Part shown: positions 1 through 7,026 of the stretch, in pieces
Numbering within the stretch: the stretch's first letter is position 1
How the letters are laid out: each line of letters starts with the position of its first letter
NCBI GenBank assembly: GCA_005877965.1
Contig: VBNP01000080.1
Span: forward strand, 1 to 16,044
Direction of reading: 5' to 3'
Source: Gammaproteobacteria bacterium
GTDB lineage: Bacteria; Pseudomonadota; Gammaproteobacteria; Steroidobacterales; Steroidobacteraceae
Length of the DNA stretch: 16,044 nt
Notes under the pieces: generated by a model
The model's database searches: none
Told to the model about the DNA's origin: nothing
The model's input: the letters and a program-made list of their open reading frames with translations, nothing else
Position numbers and translations under genes: made by a program

Positions 1-627
1 TGGGACCGGCGCAAGAGCATCTCGCGGGGGTTGTCCGGGGGCATGAAGCGCCGCCTGATGATCGCGCGCGCGCTGGTGCACGAGCCGCGGCTGCTGATCC
101 TGGATGAGCCCACCGCCGGGGTCGACATCGAGATCCGCCGTTCGATGTGGGAGTTCCTGCGCGAGATCAACGACCGCGGCACCACCATCATTCTCACCAC
201 GCACTATCTCGAGGAAGCCGAGACCCTGTGCCGCAACATCGCCATCATCAACGGCGGGCGCATCGTGGAGCGCGATCGCATGAGCCGGCTGCTGCGCCGG
301 CTGCACGTGCAGACCTTCGTGCTCAACCTGCGCGACTCGCTCGGCGCCGCGCCGCCCCTGGAGGGCTACGCCGCCACTCTGGTCGACGATCACACCCTCG
401 AGATCGAGGTGTCGAAGGAGGAGAACCTCAACGACATCTTCGCGCGCCTGTCGGCGCTCGGCATCGAAGTGCTCAGCATGCGCAACAAGGTGAACCGCCT
501 GGAAGAGATCTTCATGCAGCTGGTCGAGGGGCGAGGGGCGGCGGGCGAGGGCGCCCGCGGCGCCGCCGCCGCCGCGCCGCCCGGCGCCGCCGGCGCGACC
601 CCCCTGCGGGCGGGTGCGCCGCGATGA
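1..627 (+). CDS. yadG: ABC-2 type exporter ATP-binding subunit, YadG-like (5' truncated)
   Basis: This is the C-terminal 208 codons of an ABC ATPase; the reading frame is open from base 1, so the N-terminus with Walker A lies upstream of the window. Visible motifs are the ABC signature LSGGM (bases 31-45), Walker B with the D-loop (LLILDEPTAGVD) and the switch histidine in ILTTHYLEEAE. The stretch after the H-loop, ending in LSMRNKVNRLEEIF, closely follows E. coli YadG. It should hydrolyse ATP to drive the permease encoded next, whose ATG overlaps this stop codon as ATGA. The last 30 or so residues are an Ala/Gly/Pro-rich tail that I do not associate with YadG and that may be dispensable. The substrate of YadGH exporters is not established. 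The subunit assignment is secure; the orthology is strong but made from memory. Confidence 0.93.
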   Translation, partial: WDRRKSISRGLSGGMKRRLMIARALVHEPRLLILDEPTAGVDIEIRRSMWEFLREINDRGTTIILTTHYLEEAETLCRNIAIINGGRIVERDRMSRLLRRLHVQTFVLNLRDSLGAAPPLEGYAATLVDDHTLEIEVSKEENLNDIFARLSALGIEVLSMRNKVNRLEEIFMQLVEGRGAAGEGARGAAAAAPPGAAGATPLRAGAPR

Positions 628-1433
628 GCAGCGTGGCCCTTCCCGGCGCGCCGCCGGTGAATCTCGGCGTGGTGCGCTGGATCGGCTTCCAGACCATCGT
701 CATCCGCGAGTACGGCCGCATCATCCGCATCTGGGGCCAGACCATCGTGCCGTCGGTGGTGACGGCGACGCTGTATTTCGTGATCTTCGGCAGCCTCATC
801 GGGCGCCGGGTCGGCGTCATGGGCGGCTTCGACTACAAGCAGTACATCGCGCCCGGCCTCATCATGATGTCGGTGATCACCAACTCCTACGGCAACGTAG
901 TCGCCTCGTTCTTCGGGGCGAAGTTCGGCAAGCACGTGGAGGAACTGCTGGTCTCACCGCTCCCCAACTGGGTGATCGTCGCAGGCTACGCGACCGGTGG
1001 CATGGTGCGGGGCCTGCTGGTGGGGACGGCGGTGACCGTCGTGTCGCTGCTGTTCACGCACCTGCAGGTGCAGCACCTGACGGTGATCGTGGCGGCGGGC
1101 CTCCTGACCTCGCTCATCTTCGCACTCGGCGGCTTCCTCAACGCGCTGTTCGCCAAGAACTTCGACCAGGTCAACTGGATCCCGACCTTCATCCTGACAC
1201 CGCTCACCTATTTCGGCGGCGTGTTCTACTCCATCACGCTGCTGCCGCCGTGGGCGCAGCAGCTGTCCTTTATCAACCCCATCCTGCACATGGTGAACGC
1301 GTTCCGCTTCGGCTTCCTGGGCGTGTCGGATGTCAGTATCGGCCTGGCCTTCGCGCTGATGGCCGCCGCCGCCGCAGCACTGTTCGCGCTCGCCGTCGCG
1401 CTGATGAACCGGGGCGCGGGAATCAGGGAGTGA
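624..1433 (+). CDS. yadH: ABC-2 type exporter permease, YadH-like
   Basis: A 269-residue integral membrane protein of the ABC-2 permease family, the usual length. The ATG at 624 overlaps the ATPase stop (ATGA), which implies translational coupling. Recognisable YadH-type stretches include TLYFVIFGSLIGRR, APGLIMMSVITNSYGN, SFFGAKFGKHVEELLVSP and TPLTYFGGVFYSITLLPPW; about six hydrophobic helices follow a short cytoplasmic N-terminus. With the upstream ATPase it would form a homodimeric inner-membrane exporter. Its stop overlaps the GTG start of the next gene by 4 bases, so all three genes probably lie on one transcript. Substrate unknown. Confidence 0.93.
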   Translation: MSSVALPGAPPVNLGVVRWIGFQTIVIREYGRIIRIWGQTIVPSVVTATLYFVIFGSLIGRRVGVMGGFDYKQYIAPGLIMMSVITNSYGNVVASFFGAKFGKHVEELLVSPLPNWVIVAGYATGGMVRGLLVGTAVTVVSLLFTHLQVQHLTVIVAAGLLTSLIFALGGFLNALFAKNFDQVNWIPTFILTPLTYFGGVFYSITLLPPWAQQLSFINPILHMVNAFRFGFLGVSDVSIGLAFALMAAAAAALFALAVALMNRGAGIRE

Positions 1434-2317
1434 GGCGGGCGGTTGCGCTGGTGAGCACGCGCGCCGCGCGCGGGCTCGACGATGACATGTCGCCGCTCCT
1501 GGCGGCGTTCGGCGCCGCAGGCGCGGAGGCCGAGATCGTCGACTGGGACAACCCTAAGGCGGATTGGGCGCGCTTCGATGCGGCGCTGCTGCGCTCGGCC
1601 TGGGACTACACCGAGCGCCTGGGCGAATTTCTCGCCTGGATCGAGCGCGTCGCCTCCCTCACCATGCTGCTCAATCCACCGCCCGTGGTGCGCTGGAACG
1701 CCGACAAGCACTACCTGCTCGAGCTCGCGCGGGCGGGTCTGCCGGTGGTGCCCAGCAGCTTCGCGGAAGCCGGGGCGGAGGCCGAACGGGCGCTCGATGA
1801 GTTTCTCACGCGCCAGAGCTGCGCCGAGCTCGTCGTGAAGCCGGCCGTGGGCGCGGGCTCGCGCGACACGCGCCGCCACGCGCGCAGCGCCATCCCGCAG
1901 ATGCTCGCGCACATGCGCCGGCTCCTCGGCGCCGGGCGCAGCGTCTTGCTGCAGCCCTACCTCGAGGGCGTCGATCGGCACGGCGAGACCGCCGTGATCC
2001 ACATCGGCGGGGGCTTCAGCCATGCGATTCGCAAGGGCCCGCTGCTGCCGCTCGGGGCACCGCCCACCGGCGCGCTGTTCGCAGCCGAGGACATCACGGT
2101 CCGCGAGCCGGGGGCGGATGAGCTCAGCGTCGCGCAGCGGGTGCTGGCGGCGCTGCCATTCGGTGCACTGCTGTATGCGCGCGTGGATCTGATCCGCGAT
2201 GCCGGCGGCGCCCCGTGCCTGCTGGAACTGGAGCTCACCGAGCCGTCCCTGTATTTCGGGCACGCGCCGGGCTCGGCGCAGCGCCTGGTCGCGGCGACGC
2301 TCGCCCGGCTCGCTTGA
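1430..2317 (+). CDS. ATP-grasp domain protein (RimK / glutathione synthetase-like ligase)
   Basis: A 295-residue protein starting at GTG 1430, which overlaps the permease stop (GTGA); this overlap decides the start. The N-terminal part (1-85) is a pre-ATP-grasp fold with the motif ALLRSAWDYTERL, typical of an ATP-grasp family that includes the cycloserine-pathway protein DcsG. The ATP-grasp part has the lysines K93 (NADKHYLL) and K137 (VVKPAVGAGS), an RVDLIRD segment near 251-257, and likely Mg ligands in LELELTEPSLYF (E266, E268, E271). Such enzymes join a carboxylate to an amine or thiol through an acyl phosphate. The substrate cannot be read from sequence. Tight coupling to an exporter could mean that the ligase product is exported, but this is inference. 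Confidence 0.85.
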   Translation: MRRAVALVSTRAARGLDDDMSPLLAAFGAAGAEAEIVDWDNPKADWARFDAALLRSAWDYTERLGEFLAWIERVASLTMLLNPPPVVRWNADKHYLLELARAGLPVVPSSFAEAGAEAERALDEFLTRQSCAELVVKPAVGAGSRDTRRHARSAIPQMLAHMRRLLGAGRSVLLQPYLEGVDRHGETAVIHIGGGFSHAIRKGPLLPLGAPPTGALFAAEDITVREPGADELSVAQRVLAALPFGALLYARVDLIRDAGGAPCLLELELTEPSLYFGHAPGSAQRLVAATLARLA

Positions 2318-2419
2318 AGGCGCGGGGCTGCGGGCAATAGCTTCTAACCCCTTGGTGCAACAAAACTTTCACAATTCCGCAACCTGGCTGACGTGCGCCG
2401 GCGCGAGGCTGTACCCGTC

Positions 2420-2921
2420 ATGGGACTCAGCACGTTCATGGCGCGGATCGATGCGGCGGAGTACGGCCTGTGCCGCAGGCTCAACCGCGGCGCCTCGTTC
2501 GCCCTGCCTGGGCGATGGCTTCATCTGGTACGCGCTGATCCTGGCCCTGCCGCTGCGGTACGGCGCGGCGGGTGTGAGGCCGGCGATCGTCATGGCTGTG
2601 ACCGGCGCGCTCGGAGTCGCGCTGTACACGCTGCTCAAGCACCTCGCGGCGCGCGAGCGGCCCTTCATTACTCATTCGACGATCGATCCGGCGGCGGCGC
2701 CGCTCGATCGCTACAGCTTCCCTTCCGGTCATACCCTGCACGCCGTGTCGTTCGCGTGGCAGGCGAGCGCGCACTTTCCGCAGCTCGGCTGGGTGCTGCT
2801 GCCGCTCACCGCCCTGATCGCCGGCTCGCGCGTGGTTCTGGGCCTGCACTACCCCTCGGATGTGCTCGCCGGCGCGGCGATCGGCGCCGCGCTGGCGGAG
2901 CTGGGCATGTCGGTCGGGTAA
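2420..2921 (+). pseudogene. PAP2-family membrane phosphatase, frameshifted
   Basis: Two frames together spell one PAP2 protein. The N-terminus (ATG 2420, or GTG 2393 in the same frame) reads MARIDAAEYGLCRRLNRGAS; from about base 2508 homology continues one base out of phase as LGDGFIWYALILALPLRYG and runs to TAA 2919-2921. All three catalytic motifs are intact in the second frame: KHLAARERP (2637-2663), the PSGH motif (2721-2732) and SRVVLGLHYPSD (2826-2861). From memory, family members have roughly eight more residues between LNR and LGDG, so a short deletion of length 3n+2 fits better than a single-base change. A shortened product could start at ATG 2451 in the second frame and keep the active site, but would lose the N-terminal segment. 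The family dephosphorylates lipid phosphates or pyrophosphates at the membrane; pairing with the next glycosyltransferase suggests glycolipid metabolism. Confidence 0.75.
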
Positions 2922-2953
2922 AACGCGTGCTGCGGGACTGCGGTTCCTAGCGC

Positions 2954-4048
2954 GTGCGCGTGCTGTTCATCTCGGACGTCTACTTTCCACGCGTCAACGG
3001 CGTCTCCACCTCCATCCGGACGTTTCGTCAGGACCTCGCCGCCTACGGCGTGGACACACGCCTGGTGGCGCCAGGCTATGACGCGCCGCCCGAGGGCGCG
3101 TCCGAGGAGCAGGGCGTGCTGCGCGTGCCGGCGGCGCGCGTGCCGCGTGATCCGGAGGACCGCCGCATGCGCTGGCGCGCGCTGACGCGCGCACTCGATG
3201 TCCTGCCCGCGAGCGAGTTCGATCTGGTGCACATCCACACTCCCTTCCTCGCCCACTACGCCGGGGTGCGCTTTGCGCGGCGCGCCAACATTGCGTGCAT
3301 CGCGACCTATCACACGTTTTTCGAAGAGTATCTGCATCACTACGTGCCCGCGCTGCCGCGGCGCTTCGCTAAGCTCCTGGCGCGCTCTTTCACGCGCTCA
3401 CAGTGCGCGGCCGTGCAGGCGCTGATCGCGCCGTCCGAGCCGATGCGCACGGTGTTGACCGGCTACGGGGTCACCACTCCCATCCACGTCCTGCCGACCG
3501 GGCTCGCGCCCGATTGCTTCCGCGCGGGCGATGGCCGCGCGTTTCGCGCCCGCGCCGGCATCGACGCGCAGCGCCCGCTGGTCACTTACATCGGCCGGGT
3601 CGCGCACGAGAAGAACATCGGCTTCCTGGTGCGGGCCTTCCGCCAGGTGCTCGCGAGTGTGCCCGAGGCGCTGCTACTGATCGCCGGTGAAGGCCCGGCG
3701 CGCGAGCCGCTGCGCCGACAGGTGGCGCACCTCGGGCTCGGCGCCCAGGTGCACTTCGCCGGCTACCTCGAGCGCGGCTCGGCGCTGCTCGATTGTTACG
3801 CGGCGGCGGATGTGTTCGTGTTTGCATCGCGCACGGAGACCCAGGGACTGGTGCTGCTCGAGGCCATGGCGCAGGGCGCGCCGGTGGTCTCGACCGCCGA
3901 GCTCGGCACGCGTTCGATCCTGGTGCCCGGCTGCGGCGCGCTGATCGTGCCGGAGCAACCGCAGGAATTCGCCGCGGCGGTGGTGCGCGTGCTGCGCGCC
4001 GCGCGGGGTGCCGCGCGTGCCGGCCTGATCCCGCGAGTCCCCGTCTGA
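2954..4048 (+). CDS. GT4-family glycosyltransferase
   Basis: A 364-residue GT-B fold glycosyltransferase starting at GTG 2954, the first codon that gives the conserved RVLFISDVYFPRVNGVSTS opening (glycine loop of GT4 enzymes). The N-terminal domain also has LVHIHTPFLAHYAG and ATYHTFFEEYLHHYVP, similar to the diacylglycerol- and phosphatidylinositol-glycosyltransferase group. The C-terminal domain has YIGRVAHEKN (donor-phosphate contacts R215 and K220) and the E-x7-E motif, E295 to E303. It likely transfers a sugar from a nucleotide-sugar donor to a lipid or glycan at the inner face of the membrane. It lies 32 bases after the PAP2 gene, likely co-transcribed. The protein ends soon after EFAAAVVRVL, without the usual last helices of about 40 residues; no other frame supplies them. 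Confidence 0.88.
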   Translation: MRVLFISDVYFPRVNGVSTSIRTFRQDLAAYGVDTRLVAPGYDAPPEGASEEQGVLRVPAARVPRDPEDRRMRWRALTRALDVLPASEFDLVHIHTPFLAHYAGVRFARRANIACIATYHTFFEEYLHHYVPALPRRFAKLLARSFTRSQCAAVQALIAPSEPMRTVLTGYGVTTPIHVLPTGLAPDCFRAGDGRAFRARAGIDAQRPLVTYIGRVAHEKNIGFLVRAFRQVLASVPEALLLIAGEGPAREPLRRQVAHLGLGAQVHFAGYLERGSALLDCYAAADVFVFASRTETQGLVLLEAMAQGAPVVSTAELGTRSILVPGCGALIVPEQPQEFAAAVVRVLRAARGAARAGLIPRVPV

Positions 4049-4078
4049 CCCGATGGTCGTCTTTGCCCCGCGACAACC

Positions 4079-4106
4079 TTGAACGGCGGGGGTTCTGAGC
4101 TACACT
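4079..4106 (+). promoter_or_regulatory. Sigma-70-type promoter for the receiver-domain gene
   Basis: TTGAAC (4079-4084) and TACACT (4101-4106) are separated by 16 bases. Transcription would start near 4113, giving a leader of about 27 nt that holds a purine-rich ribosome site (GGGAGCGGAAG) ahead of ATG 4140. It lies in the 91-base gap after the glycosyltransferase and marks the start of a new transcription unit. Confidence 0.6.
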
Positions 4107-4139
4107 TTCGCTACCGAGCGCGGCGCTGGGAGCGGAAGC

Positions 4140-5492
4140 ATGGGCGCAAAACGGGCGTTGATCGTGGACGACTCGAAGACCGCACGCCTGTTTCTTGCCC
4201 GCGCCCTGCAGAAGTACGACATCGACGTCGATGCCGCGGAGAGCGCCGAGGCGGCCATCGAGTACCTCACCAGCAACCGCCCGGACGTGATCTTCATGGA
4301 TCACCTGATGCCGGGCATGGACGGGTTTCAGGCCGTGCAGGCCATCAAGAACGACGCGCGCACCGCGACCATCCCGATCATGATGTACACCTCCCAGGAG
4401 GGTGAGCTGTATCTGGGTCAGGCGCGCGCGCTCGGCGCGGTGGGCGTGCTGCCCAAGCAGATCAAGCCGACCGACGTATCCAAGGTGCTGTACGAGTTGC
4501 ACCTGGTTCCCGACCGTCGCATATCCGCGCAGGCGAGTTTCACGTCGCTGAGCGCGCGCGTGGAAGGAGTGCCGACGGAACCGGGCGCCGCCGTGCCGTC
4601 CAAGCCCCTCACCGACAGCACGCTGCGGGAGCATTTCGCGGAGCTGCGCCGCGCGCTGGTCGCCGGCATCGACACCCAGACCGATCGCATCACCGCAGAG
4701 ATACGCGCGCTGCTGCTCGAATCGCTGCCGCCGCCACCCGAGGCGGGCGCGCCGCCGCCGCGCACCGCCACTGCCGGGGCGTGGTGGGTCGCGTGCGCGG
4801 CGCTCGCCATGGCACTCGTGAGCACCGCGCTGTGGTGGCGCACCGTGAGACTGCTCGACGGCCTCACCCTGCAACTGACGCAATTGCAGCATCAGGACGC
4901 GCCGGCGGCGCCGGCCGGCGCAGCGACACCCGCGGCAGCGACACCTGCGGCGGTGACACCCGCGGCGGCGGCACCCGCGGCGGCGGCACCCGCGGCGGCG
5001 GAATCCCCCGCGCCCGCCCCGCCGACGGCAATCCCGGGCGAGGGCAGGCCGTCGGTGGTGCCGGTGCCGTACGGGGCCGACGCGCTCGGCGGCGCGCGAC
5101 TCGAGCTCATCGGCAAACTCCTCTACCGACTGGCGCGGCAGAAGGTGTCGGGCGTCGTCGAGATCAGGACGTTCGCGGGGCGCTTCTGCCTCGTCGGTAA
5201 CGCATTGGACGGGTACTCCCTGGCGCCCGAGGAGACGCTGTTTTCCAAGTGTGACGTGGTCGGCAACCCCTCAGACGATGCACTCCCGAGCACCCAGCGC
5301 ACTTCGCTCGCGCTCGCCAATCTCATCGGCGACATCCGCAGCTCCACCCACGGGGCGCTAGGGGTGCAGGTGGCCGCAGGGGACGCCGCCAGCCTCCTCG
5401 CGCCGTATCCGCCGGTGGTCAGCGAACTCACCGCGGGCGAGTGGAATCATGCCGCGAGCCTCAATAACCGCATCGAAATCCGCCTGCGCTGA
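4140..5492 (+). CDS. Receiver-domain protein with a transmembrane helix and C-terminal extracytoplasmic domain
   Basis: A 450-residue protein. Residues 5-122 are a complete CheY-like receiver: acidic pair D10/D11, phosphoacceptor D54 (VIFMDHLMPGMDG), T84 and K106. Residues 160-195 are a charged, probably helical linker. Residues 214-233 (AWWVACAALAMALVSTALWW) form one hydrophobic segment that reads as a membrane helix. Then come a short amphipathic stretch (234-252), an Ala/Pro/Thr linker (253-300) encoded by 15-base tandem repeats, and a C-terminal domain (about 315-450) that I do not recognise. That domain begins GARLELIGKLLYRLARQKVS and has two cysteines, C350 and C371. If the receiver is cytoplasmic, the C-terminus would be periplasmic and phosphorylation could be relayed across the membrane; this is inference. 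No histidine kinase or DNA-binding domain is present. The start is supported by promoter and ribosome site. Confidence 0.9.
   Translation: MGAKRALIVDDSKTARLFLARALQKYDIDVDAAESAEAAIEYLTSNRPDVIFMDHLMPGMDGFQAVQAIKNDARTATIPIMMYTSQEGELYLGQARALGAVGVLPKQIKPTDVSKVLYELHLVPDRRISAQASFTSLSARVEGVPTEPGAAVPSKPLTDSTLREHFAELRRALVAGIDTQTDRITAEIRALLLESLPPPPEAGAPPPRTATAGAWWVACAALAMALVSTALWWRTVRLLDGLTLQLTQLQHQDAPAAPAGAATPAAATPAAVTPAAAAPAAAAPAAAESPAPAPPTAIPGEGRPSVVPVPYGADALGGARLELIGKLLYRLARQKVSGVVEIRTFAGRFCLVGNALDGYSLAPEETLFSKCDVVGNPSDDALPSTQRTSLALANLIGDIRSSTHGALGVQVAAGDAASLLAPYPPVVSELTAGEWNHAASLNNRIEIRLR
4927..5001 (+). repeat. Five 15-base in-frame tandem repeats
   Basis: Five consecutive units of 15 bases resembling CACCCGCGGCGGCGG, starting at 4927, 4942, 4957, 4972 and 4987; the last three are identical and the first two differ at a few positions. 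Each unit encodes five residues of the Ala/Pro/Thr linker in the receiver protein. Because units are a multiple of three, copy-number change would alter linker length without breaking the frame. Confidence 0.85.
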
Positions 5493-5527
5493 CGTGCACT
5501 GAGCTGCACGATCCGAAGCCCGTGCAG
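5493..5527 (+). promoter_or_regulatory. Overlapping alternative hairpins at the yheT-like start
   Basis: Two perfect inverted repeats share a central arm. CGTGCA (5493-5498) pairs with TGCACG (5505-5510) across a 6-base loop. Alternatively CTGCACG (5504-5510) pairs with CGTGCAG (5521-5527) across a 10-base loop, which would bury the GTG start at 5522. The two structures exclude each other. No U-run follows, so this is not an intrinsic terminator. A role in controlling translation of the hydrolase is inference. Confidence 0.4.
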
Positions 5528-6559
5528 TCCGTGGACGACGACTTCCGGCCGCCGCGCTGGTTACGCAACCGCCACCTGCAGTCCATGCTGGCGAGCACCG
5601 CCTGGCGGCGCGGCCGCATCCTGCGCGGCGCCGCGCCGCTCCTGGCTGCGCAGCGCGAGCTGTTGCTCGATTGCGGCGCGGGGGTGCGGCTGCAGTGCTT
5701 CCTGTCGAGTCCGGCGCACGGCAGCGGCCAGGCGGTGGTGCTGCTGCACGGCTGGGAGGGGAGCGCGGACTCGCTGTACGTGCTGTCGCTTGCCGCTCTG
5801 CTGTTCGCGCAGCGCTTCGAGGTGGTGCGGCTCAACCTGCGCGATCACGGCGACACCCATCACCTCAATCGCGAGCTGTTCCATTCCTGCCGCCTGGGGG
5901 AAGTGATCGGCGCGGTGCGCGCCCTGCAGCAGCGCTTCGCGGGCACGGCGCTGCAGCTGGTGGGTTTCTCACTCGGCGGTAATTTCATGCTGCGCGTGGC
6001 GGCGCAGGCGCGCGCGGCCGGGCTCGACCTCGCGCGGGTGATCGCGGTGTCACCGGTACTCGATCCCGGCGCGACGCTCACGGCGCTGCAGCGGGGCTTG
6101 CCGGGCTATGAGCGCTACTTCGTGCGCAAGTGGCTGCGCTCGCTGCGCCGCAAACAGGCGGCCTGGCCCGACAGCTACGATTTCAGCGAGCTGGCGCGGC
6201 TGCGCGATCTGCGAGGCATGACGGCGGAACTGGTGCGCAGCTACACCGAGTTTCCGACGCTCGATGACTACCTGAACGGTTACGCCCTCACCGGCGCTCG
6301 CCTGGCACGGCTCGAAGTGCCGGCGCTCATCCTCACATCCCTCGATGACCCGATCATCCCGGCCGGCGGGCTCGCGCGCCTCGCACGGCCCGCGGCGCTC
6401 TCGATCAGCGTGACGCGTTACGGCGGTCACTGCGGATTCTTCCAGGGGCTCACCGGTCCGACGTGGCTCGAGCGGCGCATCCTGGCCGAGCTCGGCTCCG
6501 GCGGCGCCCCGCAACCCGCGCCGGGCGCCGGCGAGGTTGGCTTGCGCGAGACGAGCTAG
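5522..6559 (+). CDS. yheT: Alpha/beta hydrolase, YheT family (COG0429-like)
   Basis: A 345-residue alpha/beta hydrolase. The N-terminal FRPPRWLRNRHLQSMLAS element is typical of the YheT group, where a conserved short motif precedes the fold. The oxyanion-side motif is LLHGWEGS (74-81); the nucleophile is S150 in GFSLGG; the acid is D275 or D276 in TSLDDPIIP; the histidine is H303 in YGGHCGF. YheT-family proteins are thought to be esterases or lipases of unsettled substrate. It follows the receiver gene by 29 bases and may share its transcript. GTG 5522 or the in-frame GTG 5531 could be the start; neither has a clear ribosome site, and the first lies in a hairpin. It ends 5 bases before the convergent bactofilin stop. 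Confidence 0.88.
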   Translation: MQSVDDDFRPPRWLRNRHLQSMLASTAWRRGRILRGAAPLLAAQRELLLDCGAGVRLQCFLSSPAHGSGQAVVLLHGWEGSADSLYVLSLAALLFAQRFEVVRLNLRDHGDTHHLNRELFHSCRLGEVIGAVRALQQRFAGTALQLVGFSLGGNFMLRVAAQARAAGLDLARVIAVSPVLDPGATLTALQRGLPGYERYFVRKWLRSLRRKQAAWPDSYDFSELARLRDLRGMTAELVRSYTEFPTLDDYLNGYALTGARLARLEVPALILTSLDDPIIPAGGLARLARPAALSISVTRYGGHCGFFQGLTGPTWLERRILAELGSGGAPQPAPGAGEVGLRETS

Positions 6560-6564
6560 AGCCT

Positions 6565-6963
6565 TCAGCGTGCGGCACGCTTCTCCTCGAACTGCACCAC
6601 CGGCTCACCGCTGGTGACGGTGACGGCGCCGTCGATGACGGCGCCCTTGGCGACCGCGATGCTGCGCGCGACGATGTCGGCACGAATCACCGCCGTCGCG
6701 CCGACCTCGAGCTTGTTCTCGACCACGAGCTTGCCGGAGATCCTGCCGGCGATCACGGCCGCGAGCGCGTGGATCTCCCCGTACCATTCGGCCGTCACCG
6801 GCATGCGCAGCGTGCCGCCGACGCGGCCATCGCCGCGAACGACGCCGCACATCACCAGGGGGCCAGGCGTCTCCAGATCGCCGGTCAGGCGCGAGCCTTC
6901 CGCGACGAAGGTCGGCGAATCCCCGACCTGATCCATCAGTCTGCGCTTGATTGACTCGCTCAT
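6565..6963 (-). CDS. Bactofilin (polymer-forming cytoskeletal protein)
   Basis: A 132-residue protein with the bactofilin/DUF583 pattern of short beta-helix rungs from about residue 18 to 120: FVAEGSRLTGDLETPGPLVM, GVVRGDGRVGG, EIHALAAVIAGRISGKLVVE, ATAVIRADIVARSIAVAKGA, VIDGAVTV. Bactofilins self-assemble without nucleotide into filaments attached to the inner membrane and scaffold cell-wall or envelope processes. ATG 6963 is preceded by AGGGAG with 6-base spacing, which supports the start. The gene is divergent from the SPOR lipoprotein, sharing a 63-base intergenic region, so both may work in envelope morphogenesis. Confidence 0.9.
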   Translation of the reverse strand: MSESIKRRLMDQVGDSPTFVAEGSRLTGDLETPGPLVMCGVVRGDGRVGGTLRMPVTAEWYGEIHALAAVIAGRISGKLVVENKLEVGATAVIRADIVARSIAVAKGAVIDGAVTVTSGEPVVQFEEKRAAR

Positions 6964-7026
6964 CCGGTGCTCCCTGGGTGCGGCGGGGTCATAATACGTA
7001 ACGTCCGTCGCCTGAGGGTGCCGATC

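Noticed and set aside
560..610. GCC-rich simple repeat at the end of the yadG-like gene
   Set aside because: It only encodes an Ala/Pro-rich tail and has no regular unit long enough to call a tandem repeat.
2318..2419. AT-richer gap before the PAP2 gene, searched for a promoter
   Set aside because: TTGGTG and CACAAT-like hexamers are present but their spacing is about 12 bases, too short for a sigma-70 promoter.
2199..2507. Upstream extension of the second PAP2 frame into the ATP-grasp gene
   Set aside because: This stretch has no PAP2 resemblance; the homologous N-terminus is in the other frame from 2420.
3582..4892. A 436-codon minus-strand open frame
   Set aside because: Antisense to the glycosyltransferase and receiver genes, with low-complexity Arg/Ala/Pro content and no domain.
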